Assembly (NCBI GenBank): GCA_023055355.1
Contig: JALJCS010000002.1
Span: 83,229,001-83,293,000, forward strand
Source: Agelaius tricolor
Taxonomy: Eukaryota > Chordata > Aves > Passeriformes > Icteridae
DNA: 64,000 nucleotides
Direction: 5' to 3'
Shown here in pieces: positions 54,864 to 64,000 of the stretch. The position numbers and the translations under genes are program-made. Below the pieces are notes generated by a model, which did not search any database, was not told the DNA's origin, and was given only the letters and a program-made list of their open reading frames with translations. Numbering within the stretch: the stretch's first letter is position 1; each line of letters begins with the position of its first letter.

Positions 54864-56029
54864 TCATCTCAGATCTAAATCCATCCTTGTTCCCAAAGAA
54901 ATTCTGACCCAGAAGGTGAAATTGTGCCATGCAACTCAACAAACCCAAGAGCAGTTCCTTCTTGGTGCAATTTAGGTGCTCAAATACAGCTGAAGGACAA
55001 ATGTGTTGCCACATCACCAGGGAAAGGGTCCATGTCATGGTTTAAGGATCTGGTCAGAGCCAGAAGGGCTGAGCTGGGCAATCACTGACACTTGAAGTAC
55101 ATCAGGGAGTCACAGAGAACTCATAAAACCTCCCCATGTGCCTTATGCCATGTCCACTGAAGTTTTTCCAGGGCTGAAGTGACAAAAAGAATTTTTTGTG
55201 GCCTGTCTATCAAACAGAGCTGGCAGCAATTCTTCACTAGACAGTTAAGTTCACTCATCAACCTTAATCCCTCTGCTTTCACTCGGCTGGGACTCTGGGG
55301 TTTCAGTTCTTTGTGGAGATGCTATCTGTCTCCCAGTCCTATGCCAGACAAGAAGTGTTCCAAGGTTACTTTAAGCCAATCTGGACAGTCATCAGGATAC
55401 TCCCATAAGGCATTACTGATGAGATTAACATTAGCTATTACAAATCAGTGAAGAAATCTAAAGGTGACAGTGGAAAAGTCTCAGGGAAGATCAGAACGAG
55501 GGACTGCAAGAAAGAGAAATACATTGACAATACACTCACATCTCCAACACAGACTTCTCTGCTGGTCACCCCATCTCAAAAGGATTTAGAAAAACAAGAA
55601 AAGGCAGTGAGGATTAAAAGGATGGCTGTAAGTGCCAGCTTCCAGACATATAAGTAGACTGAGGATATCAGAACATGTTCAAAAAATGTGTTTGATTATA
55701 GAAATGACAGAGAAAACAACAACTATTCATCATTTTTTCCTGACAGAGAACTAATGATCATGCTGTGAAATTATCAGCAAGACAGCTTAAAAGAAAAGTA
55801 TTTCTTCTACATTTGCTTGCTGCAAGATACTGCAGGCATAGCTTCGGGTATTCCAGAGCTGAAAAAAAAAAATTTCAAACAGATTCATGGGGGTTAGGCC
55901 AGTGGTGGCTGTGACCTGCAGGGCTGGAGCACAATGCCTGGATCCAGCAGTCCAGAGCAGAAGAGGATATGAAGGGAAGGAGCAGCTCACCTCAAGCTCA
56001 GGTAGATTTTTATACATTCCCCACCACGG

Positions 56030-56582
56030 TGGTTTTGGCTGGGATAGAGTCAATTTTCTCCAAAAGATCTGTGAGGGCTATGTTTTAGGTTTTTGCTGAA
56101 AACAGTGCTGCTGAGCAGGGCTTACACAGAGCCAAGGCCTTTTCTGCCTCTCCACCAGTGAGGAGGCTGGGGGTGCACAAGGAGTTGGGAGGGGACACAG
56201 CCAGGACAGCTGACCCCAACCAACCCAAGGGACATTCTGTACCATGCAGCATCACACCCAGTACATACAGCTGGGGGGAGAAGGAGGAACAGGGAGACAT
56301 TCTGAGTGATGGCATTTGTCCTCCCAAGTCACCACACTGCATGATGGAGACTTGTTTTCCTTGAGATGGAGGAACACCTGTCCATGAGAAGTGGTGAATT
56401 AATTCCTTGTTTTGTTTTGCCTTGTTTGCATGCGTGGCTTTTGCTTTACCTATTAAACTGTCGTTATCCCAACCCATGAGTTTACTCAGTTTTATTTTTC
56501 TGATTCTCTCCCCCATCCCACAGGGATAAGTGAGTGAGTACTGTATGGGGGATGAGTTGCTGGCTGGCATTAAACCATGACA
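56030..56582 (+). mobile_element. Solo LTR of an avian endogenous retrovirus (second family)
   Basis: This element of about 553 bp begins TGGTTTTGGCTGGGATAGAG and contains GTGCTTACACAGAGCC-like sequence, then GTTGGGAGGGGACACAGCC, a weak TATA-like segment (near 56262), and TGGCTTTTGCTTTACCTATTAAACTG with an ATTAAA poly(A) signal at 56452-56457. It ends GGCATTAAACCATGACA. It matches a family I recall as widespread in bird genomes (ERVL- or ERVK-related; class uncertain). No internal coding region adjoins, so it is a solo LTR. It lies antisense to SNTB1. No clear target-site duplication is seen at these ends. Confidence 0.85.
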
Positions 56583-58880
56583 CCCCCAAATACCAGGTTA
56601 CTGGCCAGTATAAGAGAGAATCGTGGGGTGGCAGGCATCCAGCCATATCTGTATGGGTGTTTATGTGCACACACAGGATCAAAGCTTCATATCTAAGGGT
56701 GGTCCCAGCCCAGAGAAAGCTGTGGGATGAGGACATCTTCACCACAGCTTTGGACAGTACCTTGCTTGTGAGCAGCAGCCCTGTGTGCTTCCTACACATT
56801 GCCAACAGAAACCCTTGAGAGAGTATTCCAGCAGCTGGAGGTGTGCTCACCACCACATCCCAGGCCAGGGGTGAAGCCTTCACTCAGAGGCACTCCAGGG
56901 ATGCTCACCAGCTCCGTCCCTATAGAAAAATGTGATTCCAACAGCCAGCAAAGTGGCAAATCTCTCTTCTGCCAGCGACCCACACTTTGGTAGTGGCCTC
57001 ACCCAGCCACCATTTTCTGGATTCACACCAGGAAAGTTCCTCAACCTCTATCATCCAGCTCCACAAAGAACAACGGCACAAACATCCTTGCACACAGCAG
57101 TCAAGTCCTCTTCCTTCCAAGTCAAGGCAGGAAGAAAAATAGTTAAAGATGGGAGGGCAGGGTGAGAGGAGGGACTCATGAAGCCTGGCTGGAGAAGGAG
57201 TAAAGATTTGCTGTGATAACTTGGGGGAACAGGATGTCGCAAGGAGTCAAATGCCCACGCTGTTCCCACACCCTGATCAGAGGCTGTCCAGGCTCCCCAC
57301 CCCCTGAGGTTTGTCTTTATTTTTAACAAGTGCAAAAAAAAAAAAATCCCCAAGGCAACACTGTGCTGACAAATATAAATGACTCTGAGTAAGCCCCAAG
57401 ACTAATTTTCTCTCTAGCTCTCCTCCTCCCGAAGGTAATCTCATACCTTCACAATAACAAGATCAGGACAAAATACATCTCTGGTCTGTCTGCTGGGGGG
57501 GTCAACAAAACACTTTGCATCTCCCAGAAGCATTGGAAACTACTGCAAGGCAGAACATTTTTCTCTTAGTTCCCCTACAGCTCTAAATAAGCCTCTGTTA
57601 CTTCAAGTAGTAAAAAAGTACTATCAAAATCAATCAAATTTGCCCTGCTAGTAGCATTCTCCAGGCCACCATAATAGTGATTGAAATACCAATACCCTTA
57701 GTAGTCCCACATAAAGATGGGCTACTTTCAAACATCATTCTCTTGAGTAAAGAGGAGGTTTGCAACTGTTCAAAACTTGCTTCAGTTTAAGAGCTGCACA
57801 AATAAGGGAACAGTCTCACTAGGTCTTTCAGTTGAAGTTCAGAGCTCTGAACCTGCCAAGGAAATGGGGTGTCCCATTCCAACAGTCTATTAGGCGGCCA
57901 CAAAAATAAATGTACCAAATCCTATTCACCAGCAAAGGTACCTACCTGATGAAAATACGTGTTTTACACATGTAAAATCTTATTCATCTCCTAATCATCC
58001 AAACAACAACCAATTTTTTTAAAAACATGTAGGCACAAATCCAATTTCATATAGTACTTATGTTTGCATATTTGTAACAAGAATGAAATTGTCCAAATGA
58101 ATTTTTCTTCTGAAGACTTGTCCAAAGAAACCTGAAGCCAATGAAAAGATTTCTTTCTACTTAGCAACTTAAAAAGGCCTTGCATTAGGTTCCAATATGT
58201 GACTGAGACTCAAGAAAACACATATGGTCTCTTTCATTTATAATCTCCTACAGACATAGCACATTCAAAGGAATCTAATTGATCTGCTAATGATGCAATA
58301 AAAAAATCATTCTTACAGCAAATAAAGTACATTAACACTAACCATATTTAAAGATCCCGCTGAAATGAACCATAATATTTGTTCCCTAGCCATTTAAGAA
58401 AGAATAGTTTTATTATTAAAAACACAGCGGATGCAAGGCTTTGCTGTAACAACTTCCGCTTTTTTTTCTTGCTTTCATTTTCATTATTTGTTCTCCCCAA
58501 TGCGCTTTAGTTCCATATAAAATTGGACATTTTGGAAAGTGACTGCTGATTTTAATATTGGGAAAATTTCTGTTGCTCAGCTTCAAAGACATTAAACTGT
58601 GCACAGAAATGCACAAACACATGTATGCACAATTTCAGCCTTCAATTAATACTGACTTTACCATATGCTGCTTTGATGGAGGCATTCTCCCCATTTTTTT
58701 CAGCAGCTGAGAAACTTGGGGGAAGAAAAATACCATTATTGCCTTGCATAAGAGGACAGTTTTCTTAGCCAGCCTGTAAAAGACCCAATCCTTAAACACA
58801 GACTGAAAACTGCATTTTCTGTAGGTTTGTGAAAGGCAGAGATAAGTACGTATTTACTGGGAAGCAAACAGAGAACAGAA

Positions 58881-58954
58881 ATAGCAAGAAAATTCATAAC
58901 TTAAATTGAAGGGCCTTTAAATTGAATAGCAAGAAGATTCATTACTTAAATTGA
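58881..58954. repeat. Dispersed direct duplication of 29 bp
   Basis: ATAGCAAGAAAATTCATAAC plus TTAAATTGA at 58881-58909 recurs at 58926-58954 with two substitutions. The spacer repeats TTAAATTGA again, indicating stepwise local duplication. Confidence 0.88.
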
Positions 58955-60592
58955 GTAAAAAATGCAAAGCCAAGAGCTCGAGTGCCTTTGTGCAAGCAGC
59001 TTCCCCACACTCCAGTGGCTGTGAAATCCTCCTGAGCGTGGAGGAGGTGATGAGGGCTTGCGGCAGTGAGGACGCTCTACCAGGTGACACACGGGAGCGG
59101 GAGCCAGAAAAAAATATACAGGGAATGGTGACCCAGAAGACACAAAAATAGAGAGAAAAGGCAAACAGAGAATTGTTGGGCTCCTTGTTGACATGGATGA
59201 AGGTTCACTTCACAGAATATGTCTATGTGTTCTGTACTTCAGGCGCAGACAGACCACAAGAAGACAACAGTGTGCTAAGCTGACCACATGCCCTCACCAC
59301 CAAATTCTCCAGGCATCAACCTCAAACATTTTGCAAAGATTTTAAAAATGATTTGGTTCCTGTTTGTTTTCTACACTATTTCCTCTTCACTCTCTCTACT
59401 GCTTTGGTTTGTGAAGCCAAAACCTCTGATCAAGCACCAGATTAAAATAAAAAAGGCACATTACAAAAGCATTCTTTATTCCTGCATTCGAACAAAGCTG
59501 ACATTTCACACACATTCATAATTCCCATCAGCTAAAAGGGTTTACAGGACAGACACGCTCCCCCTGGGCTATCATTTCTGTAATGGATTCTTTACTAAAT
59601 CTATATGCCAGTAAAGGATGGATTGTAGATATTCAAACAGCAAAGCTAATTAACTAAACATAACTGCTTCCTTTCAAACTTTAATAGATGTTAAAAAGTT
59701 CCATTTATCTATTTTTATGTGTGAGTTGGAAACATATGTGAAACTCAGTAGTCTTCTGTCATGGAAATTAAGGATGGCACTTTCAAGGTACATCATCAGG
59801 AATCCTGAAGTGAAGTGAGGGCTGTTAGCTTCACTGCTGTGGCAGGTCCTTGGGATTAGATGACAGATTACTTTTCATCTCTAATTTTTATTGGATTTGG
59901 AGATATGCTTTTTACTTTCACAGAAATGCTTCTTTATATGAAGGATGCATTTACCAACTCTCTGCTTTACACCTCCATTTCAGGAGATTTGTAGCCTTAT
60001 CAGAAGTAAACATCAGTACTTACAAAGATTTCTATATGGAGCGCGTTTATTATAATTTCTTAGCATTTCTTAGCTAAGTTTGCTCACACCAAATTTAAAA
60101 TGTTCAAATTGTTACAGCACATGAAACCATACTTTCTAATGTCCATCCTGCTCCTCAAGGACCATTACTGGTGTAAAGAGGGCTCACACTTTTGCCAAAA
60201 TAACTTAAAGCAGACTAATATTTTAGCTCATTTCCAGATTCAGCATGCTTAATTTCAATATAAAGTAAAAAAATTTGGGTCAACCTCACATCTTGCACCT
60301 CTTGCTGCCTTTGCTGTTGCAAGCAAGATACCAAATCCTCCTACCTCCTCTGTCCTTGCAAAAATGACAGGCCCCAAACCACTAACCTTTCAATAGCTTA
60401 ATTCTCTCCACAGAGGTGAGAAATGTGCAGCTAGGCCTGGGTTTACCTCCCTAAAGCTGAGACCTGTGCTTACTCTCTCCAGGAAAGGGCAGAGACCTCC
60501 ATCAACCCAAGCCAGGAAGGCTGCAACTTCAAGAAAGCAAAGATACAAATATTTTATTGAAAATTGTTGCTTAGACACCTTGGTGGTAGCAT

Positions 60593-60653
60593 AAAGGGAA
60601 AAATGAAAGAAAAAGGTAAAGGGAGAAGGAGAAGGAGAGATAAGAGAGAGAGA
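60593..60653. repeat. Purine-rich tract (GA-rich)
   Basis: About 61 bases of A and G are broken by only three T, with GGAGAAGGAGAAGGAG and GAGAGAGAG segments. On the SNTB1 transcript it is a pyrimidine tract. It underlies the long minus-strand open frame at 60390-60944, which is rich in Phe, Ser and Leu for this reason. Confidence 0.85.
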
Positions 60654-62062
60654 CCTTGTGAGGTCTAGAAAAATTAACCTGCAGAGCCATGTGAAAGAGC
60701 AAGAACTACAGGAATACATGCAGAGATGTGGTGTATAAGATTTGATGTTCATATACAGAAGAAAAGGAAAGAAAACCATTGTGGGTGCATCAAGCAGAGC
60801 TATAATAGTCTGGTCCTCTACCTTCACCCTGTGCCATGTGTCACTGCCACCACCCCACAGCATCTCTGAACAAAAGGGACACAGGCAGCTCTCAACAGCG
60901 ACCCAGGAGGGGAGGAGAGGACAAGGAAAGGAGGGGAGAACCATGAGATTCTACCATGTCAATTGTTGAGATAAACTGACACAATGCCACTATTCATCTG
61001 CTCTACAGGCAAAAGTCCCTGAAGGTTTTCTGACTGCCTCCACTGTGTACTTCCTTGTGGGCACTGGACCTAACACTGTTTAGGGATATTTGAAAGGTAA
61101 TCTGAACCCAGGAACCCATGTAGCTGTGTTGATCTCCAGCCTTCACTGTTGACCATGTCTTCACACAAACCTCAGTAAAAGGCTGATGCAGTACACTACA
61201 AAAGGTAAACTTTGTGCATATTTCCCAAAACCCAATATAAAACAGCATGAAGAGGGACATGTGAGGTATTGCAGTCTGTATGCCCAAGCTGAGAGTTTGG
61301 AGAGATGTCATATGGGCTATTCATAGCATGGGGTTTCCACGGCCTCCCCATTCTACTGCTTTTTAGTCAGGTTGATTAATTCAAGTAACCCTCCAAAAAG
61401 GAGATAATCACTGTTTCAGTCACAATGGTTCTTATTCTCATACTTTTGCAGAATAAAAAACTTTCAGATAAACTGATATTATGCTAAAACCTATCAGTTA
61501 AGGGAAAATAAAACCCCCAACAAGTAAGAACAATGCATAAGGATGTAAAGAAGGCGGCTGCTTCCAAAACCACTGCATTTTTCAATGCTCAAAAAACATG
61601 CTCTCCTGAAAACTGAAACCAGCCAGTACGTAATAGTGATTTCTCCAGCAGGTTCAAGAAGTGCCATGCCAAATTCTCGGTCCTATCCACAAACTGCTTT
61701 TTGCCAACCCCTCTACTGGGCTGAAGACAGAACCCTGGGTGAAAACTGGAGCAGAGCCAAAGACAGTGAAGGAATCAGAAAAGATATCCCGGTAGGGAAT
61801 CATTTCAGCCTGTTGATGAAACAACACAAACACTCCTCGTGTTCAGCTGTGTGAACCAGCTCCCTGCCTGACTGCAGAAACACCACCATGAGGGACAGCT
61901 CAGGCCTGCATGGCCAGTGCACCAGCCCCAAAGTATTGCTGGTTTAACTCTCTGAACCAGGCCCCTAGAAACTCAGATAAAAGCCCGAACCATGTGAAGA
62001 AGAGACAGGAACAAACAGCTGGGGGTGGAAGGAGATCAGTGCCACAGTGACAACCACTTGAG

Positions 62063-62211
62063 AAGTTTTAAGTGCAAGGCAACACCCCAAGTTCTCACAT
62101 CTCCATTAACTCACACATCTCAACACATCTCAACACCTCAACACATCTCAACACCCCAAGTTTTAAGTGCAAGGCAACACCCCAAGTTCTCACATTTGCA
62201 TTAACTCACAC
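62063..62211. repeat. Duplicated 54-bp block around a decamer array
   Basis: A block starting AAGTTTTAAGTGCAAGGC and ending TTAACTCACAC occurs at 62063-62116 and again 95 bp later at 62158-62211, with two differences. Between them lie repeats of ACATCTCAAC. The structure is a compound minisatellite. Confidence 0.92.
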
Positions 62212-62354
62212 CAGATCAATACACTAAAGTTGTTGGATCATGCAAAATTGTATTTCCACATAGCAGCACTCAATCTTCTGGAAGAGCCATACCAAGGACC
62301 AGGAAAGAAGCCTCATGCTAAGGAATAACTTGTAAAAGAAATAAAAAAAAAAAA

Positions 62355-62389
62355 GAAATAAGAAATAAGAAATAAGAAATAAGAAATAA
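62355..62389. repeat. (GAAATAA)5 heptamer array
   Basis: Five perfect GAAATAA units follow an A-rich run (62343-62354). It is a heptanucleotide microsatellite, likely variable. Confidence 0.95.
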
Positions 62390-62552
62390 ATTGTTGTCTG
62401 AATAAGGAAATGCAAAGCCATCCTGCAGGCATGAGGCAGTCTTGCAACCAAACCTAAGGGTCACCACCTTTTGCACAGTCCAGGAAGTGAGTCAAGTTCT
62501 CAGGATCATTTCAGAGCTTTCCAAACCTACTAATCCCATTTATTTTTTCTGA

Positions 62553-62653
62553 TTTTGGTTGGTTTTTTGTGGTTTTTTTTAATTGGTTTATTGTTTTTCT
62601 TGTTATTGTTGTTTTGTTTTGGGGTTTTTTGTGTTTTGTGGGGTTTTTTTTTT
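62553..62653. repeat. T/G-only low-complexity tract
   Basis: About 100 bases of almost only T and G occur (GGTTTTTTGTGG-type units, with a short AATTGG and a TTATT interruption). It resembles the complement of the A/C tract at 40798-40863. It is a simple low-complexity sequence. Confidence 0.85.
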
Positions 62654-64000
62654 CAGATCTTTGGAATATTCACAATTTTCTAATTTAGCTACTAAAGAAA
62701 AGCTTCTTACAAATCTGGAAGTGTTTCCTGATTTTGATGGTTTTTAAAAAAAATTTTTTTCTAAAAAGGAAGCCTTTAAATATTCAAGCACATAGTATTC
62801 TGGATAGTGTTGCCAGATTAATTTAGTATGAAGAGCATGCAGTGGAACAAACTACTGATGAAGGTGCAAAGGACCAGAACATTCAGGCTGGAGTCACCAA
62901 AACTCAGAAATAAGAAGGCAGACACAACAGAAGTGTCAAGCAACAAGTTTTAAAAATCAAATTTGTTACTAATACAAGAGGGATTGAATACAGAAGGAAA
63001 TAGTCTTGCAAAAAAACCTTACATAAATAAACTAGAGCATTTGGAAAGGCTACGGACCTCAAAAAAACCCCAAACAGCTATGAAATGGGTAGAGAAGTCA
63101 ATGTATTTAAATGGCCTCCAGGCACAGTAAATACAGCTTGACTGGATATAGCACAGGACAAGTCATCCAGAACTGAGATCCATGAAAACACTAAAAAAAA
63201 AAATCACAGGATTCTCACACCCGAAGTGTGGCCACTGCAAAGCGTGGACAAAATTTAGCATGCCCAGGAACACAGTGAATTTGAAGTTTTTTAAGACATG
63301 TCTGTGTATGGCCAGCAAGAACATGAAACTAGGGCACTGCTGGCACAGAAACCCATTCATCAATAAGAGGCATTTTTTCTCTAAGAAAGATGTATACAAG
63401 CAAAGCTGCTGCACTTCAGTCTCCCCCCCTGTGTTGATGCAAATCAACACTTAATCATGCCCAGCTCCAGAGGCTCAGTTGAGTCTGTGCTTTACTCCCT
63501 GGCACAAGGCTCAGTTCTCTCTCTTCTTGCCCACTGAAGGTCCTGGGGAGTGTCTAATTCTCTAGATCTTGCTCCTCATTTCAACTTTAAGGTCATTGCT
63601 CTTGCTGCCAAATCAACCCAGCCTTTGTTCAGGACAGGTACTTTTAAATTCTGCAGAATTTCCCACTCCCCCACACAATCCAGGCGACATTCTGTATAAA
63701 AGATTTATATCAATCCTTTGTACAGCAACACAAGGTTATATAAAAGCTGGGATATACAGAATACAAAGCAGGTGAGAAGCACACTTTAACTTGTAGGTGA
63801 CACAATTAACACTGAAAATTCAAGATTATCACTCAGAAGTCTAGCACTTCAAAAACAGGAAAAAAAAGAGAAAAGGTGGCTTTTTTCACAACTGTGGCAC
63901 AACTTGCAACACTAAGAGAGATCCTGGCCCTGCTCCATCAATGAGTCCTTGAAGTTGGTTTCACCAGGGCCAGATTTCATCCACTGCATGTTGACAGTAA

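Larger units (their letters stand above)
26847..64000 (-). other. SNTB1: SNTB1 intron 1 (partial, more than 37 kb)
   Basis: This is intron upstream of the 217-bp exon in gene sense, extending past the window end. In known SNTB1 genes the first intron is very long, which fits the absence of another exon here. Content by stretch: 26850-33540 and 33600-37500 are AT-rich unique-looking sequence with minor tandem repeats; 39830-40400 is GC-richer; 40870-46470 is unremarkable; 46474-49225 holds CR1 debris; 49400-54800 is unremarkable; 56030-56582 is a solo LTR; 56590-64000 is mostly unique sequence with several tandem repeats. No exon of another gene could be recognised on either strand, although short or non-coding exons cannot be excluded by eye. 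Confidence 0.88.

Noticed and set aside
55034..55080. CATGGTTTAA motif resembling an LTR terminus
   Set aside because: Only about 10 bases resemble the LTR end and the rest does not follow either LTR family.
56085..56570. 161-codon minus-strand open frame
   Set aside because: It is antisense to and contained in the solo LTR at 56030-56582; no retroviral protein similarity.
60390..60944. 184-codon minus-strand open frame with hydrophobic stretches
   Set aside because: Its Phe/Ser/Leu content comes from reading the complement of a GA-rich tract (60593-60653). No family resemblance and no splice context.
62355..62389. Regular direct repeats resembling a CRISPR array
   Set aside because: The units are contiguous 7-mers without spacers, and the genome is eukaryotic.

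Overview
This is a vertebrate, almost certainly avian, intronic window. It is AT-rich with sparse CpG and contains CR1 LINE remnants and two LTR families I recognise as bird endogenous retrovirus LTRs. A songbird or other Neoavian source is plausible from the LTR families, but this is inference. There is no bacterial-style gene organisation: no operons, no long conserved ORFs, no CRISPR array, and no RNA gene that I could recognise.

The only protein-coding sequence I can support is two internal exons of one minus-strand gene, beta-1 syntrophin (SNTB1). Reading in gene order (high to low coordinates): more than 37 kb of intron 1 (64000 to 26847), a 217-bp exon (26846 to 26630), a 15.4-kb intron (26629 to 11233), a 208-bp exon (11232 to 11025), then at least 11 kb of the next intron (11024 to 1). 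The two exons join in frame. They encode the end of the PDZ domain and the second half of the split first PH domain. The first exon, the PH2 and C-terminal exons, and the promoter lie outside the window.

The rest is intron plus repeats. Intron 3 holds a 5'-truncated ERVL-like LTR (plus strand, 9405-10020) and a small CpG cluster near 1.9 kb. Intron 2 holds a near-full LTR of the same family in the opposite orientation (22227-23314) and an (AGC)10 microsatellite. Intron 1 holds a head-to-head pair of CR1 fragments (46474-48290), a degraded third CR1 piece (about 48985-49225), a second-family solo LTR (56030-56582), several microsatellites and minisatellites, and two striking inverted repeats (38333-38398 and 54820-54863).

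No undescribed biological system is evident. The observations most worth checking are: (a) inverted copies of one LTR family flank the frame-breaking exon at 11025-11232, an arrangement that could favour back-splicing or local inversion; (b) a 44-bp near-perfect palindrome at 54820; (c) a 15-bp inverted repeat enclosing poly-T at 38333; (d) the head-to-head CR1 junction; and (e) an isolated CpG cluster next to non-repetitive sequence at about 1.86-2.2 kb.
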